A DNA stretch of 51,959 nt from Melioribacteraceae bacterium (GTDB lineage Bacteria > Bacteroidota > Ignavibacteria > Ignavibacteriales > Melioribacteraceae): the NCBI GenBank assembly GCA_023230485.1, contig JALNXG010000023.1:1-51959 (forward strand). Direction: 5' to 3'. The translations under genes were made by a program, and so were the position numbers. Of this stretch, positions 19,282-26,978 are shown one piece after another. The notes under the pieces are model-generated. The model made no database searches. It was not told the DNA's origin and worked only from the letters and a program-made list of their open reading frames with translations. How positions within the stretch are numbered: the stretch's first letter is position 1; every line of letters begins with the position of its first letter.

Positions 19282-21158
19282 TTTCCCTTATTCTTCAATC
19301 CGGTTAAGCCACTGAGGAATTGACGAGCACCGGGATAATTATTATTAATTGATAGGCAAGCTTTAGTAGCCGCAATTGCTTCATCTATTTTACCGGTATA
19401 AAAATAAGCTCCGGCAAGATTATATAATGTTTGCGCATCGTTTTGATCAAGTGAAACACTCTCTTTCAAATATTTCTCAGCTTCTGAGTAATTCTTCTTC
19501 GATAAATAAATCGACCCTATCCACTTCGTTACCCATGAGTTCCGTTCTAATTTTATTAGCTTATTCAAAAATAGCAAAGCATCATCGAAACGATTCATAT
19601 TAATAAGTGATTCACCCGCAAGCACGTAAAACTGCGATACGTATGGCTGATCATTGGTTACCGCATTCATCTCTTTTATAAAATTATCAGCGTCATTGAT
19701 TTCATAAAAATGTTTAGCGAGTGCACGATGCCCCTCAGAATATGTTAATTCTTGATTATAAATTTCTACTGCGATACTATCGATTTTATTGTTAATTCGT
19801 AAATTTTTAATCAGCTCATTCTCGCTGTTCTTTGGCACGAATGGATATGCGCCTAATAATTTTCGTAGTCGTATATCTGCAATTACTGAATCCAAGGGTG
19901 TATAAGGAAAAGTATCTTTCATATATTCTTCCTGCACTGCAATAGAGATATTTTTCTTTATGAATTTGGGTAGAAAATTTTCTGAAATCATTTTATCAAA
20001 AAATATTTTTCCAATTAATTGATAACCCTGCACTGTGGGATGAAGATGATCGGTCATTAAATTATAGCCGGTAATGCCGTTCGGACTTTTGGAATTAAAT
20101 ATGGAGTCGATAGCTATTACTGCCACTCCATATTTTTTACCCAGATTAAAAATTGTTTTATTGAAATCTTCAGGTGCTCGAAAGCGGAGAGCATCTAAAT
20201 CTTTTGCTTTATAATATTTTTTCTTTGCTTCTAAGAATGATTGAGCCGATTCTAATTGCTCTGCCTGCTCATACACTTTATCAGCTTTTTCGTATGGGGT
20301 AATACTTTCAGAAATAAAAGGTTTTTGTTTTAGATTGCTCGTAAGCGTTCCGATAATCAAATTTACATTCGCTGCTTTTATCTCTTCGATAATATCCTGC
20401 ATATTATATTCAAACTGTTCAAGACCCAGTTTATAATCTTCAGAACCAAAAGGAATTGCTTTTTCGCCAATCATTTTGGACATAAGAGTTTCGTTCTGTG
20501 CTTTTCGCTCACTTGAATCGCCCGCAATATATTGTGCGGAAGAAGAGATAAGATTTTCTACCAACTGAGTAATTTTGAAATTACGAAGCCATAAGACAAT
20601 ATTAATTATCGTTTTACTTTTGCCAATCGATTCATTAGAGCCGACACCAAGCGCACCATAGAATTCATTATGCCCGGCGTAGATTAAAATTAAATCGGGT
20701 TTTTGCTCAAGTATATCAGGAACAAGATCACGTATGGTATAAGTATTAACTGCCGTGATTCCGAGATTGATGACTTCGATATTATTATCGGGATAGAGTA
20801 GCTCTAAGCGTCTTTTGATATAGCGAGGGAAAGGGACATTAAAGCCATAAGGCCAGCCGGCTGTGCTGCTTCCGCCAAGTACGAATATGCGGTAAGTGTT
20901 TTCGTCTTTAATTTTTGTGAAGCTGTCATAAATTACGGAAGGTGGATTTTTTACATTCTTAAAATACTTGAACGTTAGATCAGGATTAGGGAAATATAAT
21001 TCCGAAAAATTTTCGTCAATTGTGATGAATGGAGAATAGTCTTTTCCATAATTAAAAACTCTTAGCCCGATCTCAAGCAATACTATCAATAGCAACGGAA
21101 TTATGATCAATACAAAATAAAACCAAATCGGAGCTTTTTTCCTTGTTTCTTTATTCAT
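19278..21158 (-). CDS. Membrane-anchored SGNH/GDSL hydrolase with C-terminal TPR repeats
   Basis: Probable extracytoplasmic esterase or acyltransferase-like enzyme. Start at ATG 21158 (GGTGGAAAA upstream) rather than 21191. One membrane helix at about 10-32, then an SGNH fold: FVLGGSSTAGWP (nucleophile Ser), INLGITAVNTY (Gly), IYAGHNEFYGA (Asn) and MTDHLHPTVQGY (catalytic Asp and His). Residues of about 480-626 are tetratricopeptide-like helical repeats (e.g. AEKYLKESVSLDQNDAQTLY). Divergent from the carbamoyltransferase gene with a 63-nt gap; SGNH hydrolases are frequent partners of NodU/SxtJ/DUF5989 clusters, so it may modify the same product. The presumed substrate is inference. Confidence 0.85.
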   Translation of the reverse strand: MNKETRKKAPIWFYFVLIIIPLLLIVLLEIGLRVFNYGKDYSPFITIDENFSELYFPNPDLTFKYFKNVKNPPSVIYDSFTKIKDENTYRIFVLGGSSTAGWPYGFNVPFPRYIKRRLELLYPDNNIEVINLGITAVNTYTIRDLVPDILEQKPDLILIYAGHNEFYGALGVGSNESIGKSKTIINIVLWLRNFKITQLVENLISSSAQYIAGDSSERKAQNETLMSKMIGEKAIPFGSEDYKLGLEQFEYNMQDIIEEIKAANVNLIIGTLTSNLKQKPFISESITPYEKADKVYEQAEQLESAQSFLEAKKKYYKAKDLDALRFRAPEDFNKTIFNLGKKYGVAVIAIDSIFNSKSPNGITGYNLMTDHLHPTVQGYQLIGKIFFDKMISENFLPKFIKKNISIAVQEEYMKDTFPYTPLDSVIADIRLRKLLGAYPFVPKNSENELIKNLRINNKIDSIAVEIYNQELTYSEGHRALAKHFYEINDADNFIKEMNAVTNDQPYVSQFYVLAGESLINMNRFDDALLFLNKLIKLERNSWVTKWIGSIYLSKKNYSEAEKYLKESVSLDQNDAQTLYNLAGAYFYTGKIDEAIAATKACLSINNNYPGARQFLSGLTGLKNKGN

Positions 21159-21221
21159 TTTTCCACCACAAATATTAAAATGGATTTTCAAAGATAGATG
21201 TAAAAATCGTATCTTAAATTT

Positions 21222-23252
21222 ATGAATATTTTAGGTATATCCGCATATTATCATGATAGCGCAGCGGCATTAATCTGTGATGGAAAAATAATTGCCGCCG
21301 CTCAAGAGGAACGTTTTTCGAGAAAAAAACACGATCACCGCTTCCCGAAGAATGCTATCGATTTCTGTTTGCACGAAGCATCGATTTCGATTGAAAAGAT
21401 CGATATCGTTGCTTTCTATGATAAACCATTTCTGAAATTTGAACGTTTATTGGAAACATATATTGCCTTTGCGCCAATCGGAATAAAATCTTTTATAAAA
21501 GCGATGCCACTTTGGATTAAAGAAAAGCTTTGGATGAAAGAATTAATCAAGAATGAATTGAAGTTCGATGGGAAAATAATTTTTCCTGAGCATCACGAGT
21601 CTCATGCGGCAAGTGCTTTTTTCCCATCTCCATTTCAGAGTGCAGCATTCCTTACAATCGATGGTGTGGGTGAATGGACTACTACTAGCTTTGGCACAGG
21701 AAGAGGCAGTAAAATCAGTATCGATAGTGAGATTCGGTTTCCACATTCTATCGGTTTACTTTATTCAGCGATAACATATTATACCGGTTTTAAAGTTAAT
21801 TCTGGCGAATATAAAGTTATGGGTCTCGCTCCTTATGGAGAACCGAAATATGTTGATCTTATTTTAAGTGAGCTTATGGACTTGAAAGAAGATGGCTCGT
21901 TCAAGATGAATATGAAATATTTTGATTATGCCGCTGGACTTACGATGACAAATAAAAATTTCGATAAGTTATTCGGAGGTGAACCACGTAAACCTGAATC
22001 GAAATTAACTCAAAGGGAGATGGATTTAGCTAGATCTGTGCAGGACGTTACAGAAGAAGTTATGCTGAGGATGGCGCGGCATATTAGAAAAGAAACAGGT
22101 GAAAGGAATTTGGTACTTGCCGGCGGTGTGGCACTCAATTGTGTAGCAAATGGGAAGATATTAAAAGAAAAAATTTTTGATGATATATGGATTCAACCGG
22201 CGGCGGGCGATGCCGGCGGCGCTCTCGGAGCTACACTCTTTGCGTGGTATCAGTATCTGGGAAATCCACGTGAAATAAGTAAAACAAGTTCAGATTCAGC
22301 TCCTATCGAAAGTGAAAAATCGTTGGGGAATTTATTAAAGCATAATGATGAATCAATTTTAGTTAAAAAATCTCTAACGAATGGAACACCCACTTCCGGA
22401 GAAGACAAGATCACCATTCCAGAACAAGATTTGAAATCATCACAGAGTGAAATACCAGTTACAGTGGACGCCCGTTCCCTCAATTCTGAGCGTTATCCTG
22501 ATCTTCAACAGGGGTCGTATCTCGGACCGGATTATAGCGATGATTATATTCAAATCTATCTTGATTCTAAAGTAATACCTTATTATAAGTCTGCTGACCG
22601 TGAAGAATTAATAAATAAAACTGCTGAACTTATTGCTTCGGGAAAAGTGATCGGTTGGTTTCAAGGGAAAATGGAATTTGGACCTCGTGCACTTGGAAGC
22701 CGCACTATTATTGGCGATCCTCGCTCTGCTAAAATGCAATCGATAATGAATCTAAAAATTAAATTTAGAGAAAGTTTCCGACCATTTGCACCATCAGTTT
22801 TGGAAGAGCGGATTTCAGATTATTTCGAGATCGATAGACCGAGTCCTTATATGCTTTTGGTTGCAGATGTGAAAAAAGAACGGCAGATTCCGATGAATGA
22901 TGATTCGGAAAAATTATGGGGTATCGATAAACTTAATATTGTGCGTTCCGATATTCCTGCCGTTACGCATGTCGATTATTCGGCACGCATTCAATCGGTG
23001 AATAAAAATACTAATCCCCTCTATCATGATTTGATTGCGGCATTTGAGAAGATAACGGGTTGCGGAGTAATAGTAAATACTTCGTTTAATGTAAGAGGTG
23101 AGCCGATAGTTAATCGTCCTGAAGAAGCGTTTACATGTTTCATGCGCACCGAAATGGATTATCTAGTAATGGGAAATTTTATTATAAATAAAGAAGAACA
23201 GAAATCGATCGAAAAAGATAGCGATTGGAAAAAGGAATTTGAATTAGACTAA
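21222..23252 (+). CDS. Carbamoyltransferase, NodU/CmcH family, with an inserted linker
   Basis: Transfers a carbamoyl group from carbamoyl phosphate to a hydroxyl of a small molecule or sugar. N-terminal Kae1/YrdC-like domain: MNILGISAYYHDSAAAL, QEERFSRKKHDHRFP, PEHHESHAASAFFPSPF (about 122-138), GEYKVMGLAPYGEP, LAGGVALNCVANGKI. C-terminal domain: GWFQGKMEFGPRALGSR (about 478-494), FRESFRPFAPSV, VNTSFNVRGEPIV. At 676 residues it is about 65-70 longer than usual; the excess is residues 351-430 between WYQYLGNPR and GSYLGPDYS, Ser/Glu/Lys-rich and hydrophilic. The next two genes, SxtJ and DUF5989, are its usual partners. Acceptor unknown; a cell-envelope glycan is plausible given neighbouring glycosidases. 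Confidence 0.93.
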   Translation: MNILGISAYYHDSAAALICDGKIIAAAQEERFSRKKHDHRFPKNAIDFCLHEASISIEKIDIVAFYDKPFLKFERLLETYIAFAPIGIKSFIKAMPLWIKEKLWMKELIKNELKFDGKIIFPEHHESHAASAFFPSPFQSAAFLTIDGVGEWTTTSFGTGRGSKISIDSEIRFPHSIGLLYSAITYYTGFKVNSGEYKVMGLAPYGEPKYVDLILSELMDLKEDGSFKMNMKYFDYAAGLTMTNKNFDKLFGGEPRKPESKLTQREMDLARSVQDVTEEVMLRMARHIRKETGERNLVLAGGVALNCVANGKILKEKIFDDIWIQPAAGDAGGALGATLFAWYQYLGNPREISKTSSDSAPIESEKSLGNLLKHNDESILVKKSLTNGTPTSGEDKITIPEQDLKSSQSEIPVTVDARSLNSERYPDLQQGSYLGPDYSDDYIQIYLDSKVIPYYKSADREELINKTAELIASGKVIGWFQGKMEFGPRALGSRTIIGDPRSAKMQSIMNLKIKFRESFRPFAPSVLEERISDYFEIDRPSPYMLLVADVKKERQIPMNDDSEKLWGIDKLNIVRSDIPAVTHVDYSARIQSVNKNTNPLYHDLIAAFEKITGCGVIVNTSFNVRGEPIVNRPEEAFTCFMRTEMDYLVMGNFIINKEEQKSIEKDSDWKKEFELD

Positions 23253-23261
23253 GTGAGACTA

Positions 23262-23678
23262 ATGCTGATAGAAGAGATAAAAAATATTAAGCCCGATATT
23301 AAAGAGCAGAAAAAAGCCGGATACGCCGTAGGGATTGTTCTGCTGGCTATCGGTGCATTATTGATGTACGGCAATAAGCCTGCTTATCCTTATTTTATTG
23401 GTGTTGCGGCGGTTCTGTTGCTTCTGGCATTCGCAGCTCCTCGTGCGCTAAAATATTTTTATATCGCTTGGATGACGCTAGCAGCTATACTTGGCTTTAT
23501 AATGACCCGATTGATACTATCGCTTTTGTTCTATATTATTATTACTCCGATTGGAATAATTTTGCGTCTAACCGGAAAAGATTTACTCGATATGAAATGG
23601 GATAAATCAAAAAATTCATATTGGATAAAGAAAAGTAGTGGTGATTATAAACCGGAAAATACAGAAAAACAATATTAG
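23262..23678 (+). CDS. SxtJ-family membrane protein
   Basis: Small integral membrane protein of the SxtJ family that accompanies NodU-type carbamoyltransferases. About 138 residues with three to four hydrophobic helices (AVGIVLLAIGALLMYG, YFIGVAAVLLLLAFAAP, YIAWMTLAAILGFIMTRLILSL in part) followed by the family's conserved TGKDLLDMKWDKSKNSYWIKK segment. It begins immediately after the carbamoyltransferase stop (GTG at 23253 or ATG at 23262). Function is not established; a scaffold or carrier for the carbamoylated product at the membrane is a guess. Confidence 0.85.
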   Translation: MLIEEIKNIKPDIKEQKKAGYAVGIVLLAIGALLMYGNKPAYPYFIGVAAVLLLLAFAAPRALKYFYIAWMTLAAILGFIMTRLILSLLFYIIITPIGIILRLTGKDLLDMKWDKSKNSYWIKKSSGDYKPENTEKQY

Positions 23679-23694
23679 AAGGGTAAAGAAATAA

Positions 23695-23853
23695 ATGAGT
23701 AAACTTTCTATAATGAAAGAGTTGTGGCAATTTTTGAGAGAGAGAAAAAAGTGGTGGCTTCTTCCGATAGTTTTTTTTCTTGTACTCTTAGGAGGATTAA
23801 TAATCCTAACGCAGGGAAGTGCAATCGCACCCTTTATATACGCTATATTTTAA
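23695..23853 (+). CDS. DUF5989-family small membrane protein
   Basis: A 52-residue protein (MSKLSIMKELWQFLRERKKW, then a single hydrophobic helix, ending TQGSAIAPFIYAIF). This pattern, an amphipathic basic N-terminus with W and KKWW, one membrane helix and a short GSA(I/L)APFIY tail, matches DUF5989, the third gene of NodU-SxtJ clusters. It starts 16 nt after the SxtJ stop, with AGAAGGG upstream. A hairpin follows the stop directly. Function unknown. Confidence 0.85.
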   Translation: MSKLSIMKELWQFLRERKKWWLLPIVFFLVLLGGLIILTQGSAIAPFIYAIF

Positions 23854-23854
23854 A

Positions 23855-23878
23855 AAACTCCTTATTGCTAAGGAGTTT
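23855..23878. terminator. Hairpin after the carbamoyltransferase operon
   Basis: AAACTCCTTA (23855-23864) pairs perfectly with TAAGGAGTTT (23869-23878) around a TTGC loop. The T tract is weak on the plus strand but there are six Ts on the minus strand, so it may work in both directions. Confidence 0.65.
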
Positions 23879-24042
23879 ACTTAATAATATTTTCCGAGCA
23901 AAATCAATAGTATGTTAAGTCGTCTTAAGTCGAATAAAATGCATCTACTCATAAGAATTTCAGAAAACCAACACTCTTAATCATGTTCTAATGGGCTTTA
24001 TAAACGGGCTTGTTACAGAAAGTAACCTGTATTAAGTCAATT

Positions 24043-25446
24043 TTATACCGTTAGTATTCCGAGTTTTCTTTCTTCTTTCCATTTGCCTCGTGTAAAATCA
24101 GGGAACTTAACTGAATTATTTCCTAACTCTAATGACTTCACCGAAAGTGGAGTTACCGCCGACCAAGCAGCTCCATCATAAATATCCATATCGAGCGGAA
24201 CTCCTTGATTTAAGCAATCAATCAAGCGATATATCATCACGAAATCCATTCCGCCATGTCCGCCGTATTTTTCAATTTCATTTTTAAGCTTCGCCCAAAT
24301 CGGGTGATTATATTTTTCACGATACTCTTTATACTCGGGCTGTTTCAGGTATTGATGTCCATTCGGCTCAATTGATAAACGACTTGGATAGCCGACATGA
24401 AACGCTTTTGTGCCCGCAAGTGAATTGATCCGATTATACGGACGAGGCGTAACTACATCATGTTCGACAACAATCACTCTTCCCTTATTTGTTTTAACAA
24501 GTGAGTAATTCATATCGCCGTGTCTAAACTTAGTTTTATTATAATAAGGATTTTTTGGATCGACTTTCTTTGCATATTCGCTCATTCCGGCTTGAAGAGT
24601 GCTCATCGAAACGAGATGATCGAATTTATCGCCGCGATTAATATCCATATATTGCGCCACCGGACCTAAGCCATGAGTAGGATAAAGATTTCCGTCAGTC
24701 GATTCGTGATGCTTAATTCGCCAGTAATCATAGTAGTAAGTTTCGCTAAAATTGAGTTCGCGCAAGTCGTGAATATAAGCTGCTTCGCCATAAGTGAGTT
24801 CGCCAAAGACACCATTTTTAACCATATTCAATATCCAAAGTTCTTCATCGCCATAACAAACATTTTCCATCATCATACAATTTTTTTGCGTCTGTTCGGC
24901 GGTATCGACCAATAGCCATGCCTCTTCAAGCGTAAGCGCGATAGGCACTTCGCACGCAACATGCTTGCCGTTCTTCATCGAGAATACCGACATCGGTGTG
25001 TGGTCCTCCCAAGGAGTGCAGATGATTACGAGATCAATATCATCTCTCTTAACCATCTCTTTCCACGAATCTTTTTTGCCGAAATAAAGATCGGGCTTCT
25101 GTCCATTTGTAGTTTTGTTTAATGCAGCAACTGCTTCATCTACTTTCGATTTTTGAATGTCGCAGATAGCCGTTATTATTGCTTTATCCGGAGCGAGTGC
25201 ATTAACGAGTTCAATCATTCCCGAACCGCGATTTCCGAGTCCAATCATCGCTACTCTTACTTGTTTTATCGGATCAGATTTTAGACCTATAACTGATTTG
25301 CCTTTAGCGGCTGGTGTGAGGGCTAGTTCCTCGATAATATCATTGATTTCATTTTTACTTTTTGCGGGTGCGATAGAATTAAGACCAAAGAAAGCGGATG
25401 TGAAAGCAGAAAGTTTAAGAAAATTTCGGCGTGAAAAATTGCTCAT
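24043..25446 (-). CDS. Tat-exported Gfo/Idh/MocA-fold NAD-dependent glycoside hydrolase, GH109-like
   Basis: Predicted periplasmic enzyme that cleaves glycosides by transient NAD-dependent oxidation, as in GH109 alpha-N-acetylgalactosaminidases. The N-terminus MSNFSRRNFLKLSAFTSAFF is a twin-arginine signal, fitting export in folded, NAD-loaded form. The Rossmann motif is MIGLGNRGSG (about residue 70-79), followed by CTPWEDHTPM, GKHVACEVP, MMENVCYGDEELW and HHESTDGNLYPTHGLGPVAQ, which are GH109 hallmarks. At 467 residues it has that family's length. Strong GGAGGAG 5 nt before ATG 25446. It stands alone, close to a GH128-like enzyme and a carbamoyltransferase cluster. Other Gfo/Idh oxidoreductases are the alternative, but the His/Tyr context favours GH109. 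Confidence 0.85.
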   Translation of the reverse strand: MSNFSRRNFLKLSAFTSAFFGLNSIAPAKSKNEINDIIEELALTPAAKGKSVIGLKSDPIKQVRVAMIGLGNRGSGMIELVNALAPDKAIITAICDIQKSKVDEAVAALNKTTNGQKPDLYFGKKDSWKEMVKRDDIDLVIICTPWEDHTPMSVFSMKNGKHVACEVPIALTLEEAWLLVDTAEQTQKNCMMMENVCYGDEELWILNMVKNGVFGELTYGEAAYIHDLRELNFSETYYYDYWRIKHHESTDGNLYPTHGLGPVAQYMDINRGDKFDHLVSMSTLQAGMSEYAKKVDPKNPYYNKTKFRHGDMNYSLVKTNKGRVIVVEHDVVTPRPYNRINSLAGTKAFHVGYPSRLSIEPNGHQYLKQPEYKEYREKYNHPIWAKLKNEIEKYGGHGGMDFVMIYRLIDCLNQGVPLDMDIYDGAAWSAVTPLSVKSLELGNNSVKFPDFTRGKWKEERKLGILTV

Positions 25447-25470
25447 TGAAACTCCTCCGGTTGTGAATAA

Positions 25471-25502
25471 GAAACTTATAAAAAAAGAAATATTGTTACA
25501 AA
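25471..25502 (-). promoter_or_regulatory. Possible Bacteroidota-type promoter of the GH109-like gene
   Basis: On the minus strand TTTG (25502-25499) is followed after 20 nt by TAAGTTTC (25478-25471), close to the TTTG-N19-TAnnTTTG consensus. The ATG is 25 nt further on. Confidence 0.35.
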
Positions 25503-25703
25503 TAGGAAATTGCTGTTGAAAAGTACAATCACTAGTAATCAGGTTAAAGAATATTGAAAATGGGGAAAAAACAGTAATGATTTTACTAGGCGGAACATGG
25601 GTGAAATCAATGCTACTGGGTATATTGTATAAAAGGTATAGAAATATTCATCCTGCAATTGTTGTACTGAATTTCCCCTTCCTGCACTGAATTGCACTCT
25701 CTT

Positions 25704-25977
25704 GTAATGGATTGCACTCATTTTCACCGAATAGCCTATTTCTGATTTCAATTACACTCTTCCGCACTAGTTCGCTCATCATTGATTTCAATTGTCCTCT
25801 TCCGCACTGGATAGCTCATCATTGGTTTCAATCGCACTCTTCTGCACTGGATAGCCCATTTTTGATTTCAATCGCACTCTTTTGCACCGGCTCGCCAATT
25901 GTGGCTTCCATTTGCATTTTCTTACACCGGCTAGCTTATAACTGGTTCCATTTGCCCTCTCCCGCACTCATATGAAC
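25704..25977. repeat. 40-bp imperfect tandem repeat, about seven units
   Basis: Units start at 25704, 25744, 25784, 25824, 25864, 25904 and 25944 (last one cut at about 34 bp). A representative unit begins GATTTCAATCGCACTCTTCT and goes on GCACTGGATAGCCCATTTTT. All full units are exactly 40 bp with no indels. Neighbouring middle units (25784 and 25824) are the most alike; outer units drift, as expected from unequal exchange. The period is not a multiple of three and there is no credible gene, so it is non-coding. It lies between the GH109-like promoter and tRNA-Ser. The sequence 25503-25703 before it shows no recognisable feature. Confidence 0.85.
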
Positions 25978-26032
25978 AGAGATTTTATGACGACTATTAA
26001 ATCAGGAGTAACTATTATTTTTTGCTAGGGTA

Positions 26033-26063
26033 TTTGTATTTATTGCGATAATAATTATATTTA
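26033..26063 (+). promoter_or_regulatory. Bacteroidota-type promoter of tRNA-Ser
   Basis: TTTG at 26033-26036, exactly 19 nt, then TATATTTA at 26056-26063, a 7-of-8 match to the -7 consensus TAnnTTTG when the last base is counted as the miss. The tRNA begins 22 nt later. Confidence 0.6.
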
Positions 26064-26084
26064 CAGACTAACATAGAAGCAACT

Positions 26085-26171
26085 GGAGAGTTGGCAGAGT
26101 GGTTGAATGCGGCGGTCTTGAAAACCGTTAAGGATGCAAGTCCTTCCGGGGTTCGAATCCCTGACTCTCCG
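26085..26171 (+). tRNA. tRNA-Ser (anticodon UGA)
   Basis: 87 nt. Acceptor stem GGAGAGT pairs with ACTCTCC, discriminator G, no encoded CCA. D-arm around GGCAGAGTGG, anticodon stem-loop CGGTCTTGAAAACCG with TGA anticodon, a long class-II variable arm (AAGGATGCAAGTCCTT) and T-arm GGGTTCGAATCCC. This variable arm and the TGA anticodon make it a serine tRNA. Its 3' end is the attachment site of the islands that follow. Confidence 0.97.
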
Positions 26172-26172
26172 C
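26154..26172 (+). repeat. att core copy 1 (tRNA-Ser 3' end)
   Basis: CGAATCCCTGACTCTCCGC, the T-arm/acceptor end of the tRNA. The same 19 bp recur at 32954, and 18 of them at 37994. Taken as the chromosomal-side attachment site, attL of island 1. Confidence 0.85.
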
Positions 26173-26173
26173 A

Positions 26174-26207
26174 AAAGGCTTAAAACAGAACGTTTTGAGC
26201 CTTTTTT
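26174..26207 (+). terminator. Terminator 1, after tRNA-Ser
   Basis: AAAGGCTTAAAAC (26174-26186) pairs with GTTTTGAGCCTTT (26192-26204) around a 5-nt loop, with one A/G-type imperfection, and a T run follows to 26207. It ends the tRNA transcript, and is first of three unrelated terminators placed right after an att copy. Confidence 0.85.
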
Positions 26208-26303
26208 GTTTAAAATAGATTTGTAATCAGCAGAATGACTATCCCGTTAAATTAGATTTGAGCGATTGAATAAAATGTTGCATGATTGAATAATTATTTG
26301 TAG

Positions 26304-26318
26304 TTTTCGACTGTAAAA
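26304..26318. promoter_or_regulatory. Candidate operator site A, before tetR
   Basis: TTTTCGACTGTAAAA, whose reverse complement TTTTACAGTCGAAAA shares TTTTACAGTC with site D. It ends 18 nt before the tetR ATG, suiting autorepression. Also part of a wider TTTTCG...CGAAAA inverted repeat (26304-26324). Confidence 0.45.
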
Positions 26319-26336
26319 CGAAAATGGTCTATACAG

Positions 26337-26915
26337 ATGACAAACACTAAAGATGACGAAGTAAAAAACTCAATACTCGAAGCGGCAAAAAGGGTTTTTC
26401 AAAAATGGGGTTTGAACAAAACTTCCATGGAAGATATTGCCCACGAGGCCGGGAAGGGTAAAAGTACATTGTATTATTATTTTAAAAGCAAAGATGAAAT
26501 ATTAGAAGTAGTAGTAAAAAACGAATTGAATAATATTATGAACAAGGTAAAATCTGCTACTACTGATTTAATTTCTTCAAAGGAAAAGCTAAAAAGATAT
26601 CTTTCTACTTTGCTGGTAGAAATCAATAAATCGGTAAGTATTTATCCCATACTAACAGGAGAGGTAAAAGGAAATGTCGAATTTTTATCAAGAATGAGTA
26701 AAATAGTTAAGGATAGAGAAGAAGCAGTAATTTTGGATATTCTGAAAGAAGGTCTCGAGTCCGGAGAATTCAATTTTTTCAGCGAAGACGAAATAGATAA
26801 AGCCGCAAGTGTAATTGTTGGGATTATCATGGGATTGAGTATGTATCTCTTTTTTGATAATGATGATAGTGAAATGATCGGCATTGCTGCAAGATTAATA
26901 GCGGATGGAGGGTAA
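26337..26915 (+). CDS. TetR/AcrR-family transcriptional regulator
   Basis: Ligand-responsive repressor, probably of the adjacent efflux genes. The N-terminal HTH is classic: ILEAAKRVFQKWGLNKTSMEDIAHEAGKGKSTLYYYFKSKDEIL in parts (residues 13-57). The rest is the variable helical ligand domain ending in a hydrophobic helix. At 192 residues it has the family length. No clear ribosome site precedes the ATG. It is the first gene after the tRNA and 63 nt upstream of the adaptor gene; similar short sequences sit before both genes (sites A and B), as expected for a local repressor. The inducer is unknown. Confidence 0.92.
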   Translation: MTNTKDDEVKNSILEAAKRVFQKWGLNKTSMEDIAHEAGKGKSTLYYYFKSKDEILEVVVKNELNNIMNKVKSATTDLISSKEKLKRYLSTLLVEINKSVSIYPILTGEVKGNVEFLSRMSKIVKDREEAVILDILKEGLESGEFNFFSEDEIDKAASVIVGIIMGLSMYLFFDNDDSEMIGIAARLIADGG

Positions 26916-26930
26916 ATTTTTTTAAACTGA

Positions 26931-26945
26931 TTTCGACCGCAAAAC
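26931..26945. promoter_or_regulatory. Candidate operator site B, before the RND adaptor gene
   Basis: TTTCGACCGCAAAAC, differing from site A mainly by T-to-C changes in the centre (TTTCGACTGTAAAAC). It lies 33 nt before the adaptor ATG. Confidence 0.45.
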
Positions 26946-26978
26946 TAAATAAGTCTAATAATCTAAAAAGGAATTAAA

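Noticed and set aside
25712..25975. 87-codon frame in the tandem-repeat region
   Set aside because: The 40-bp period shifts the frame every unit, so the resulting protein repeats in three different translations; there is no start context.
25704..25977. CRISPR array
   Set aside because: Units are contiguous and imperfect, without alternating unique spacers, and no cas genes are near.
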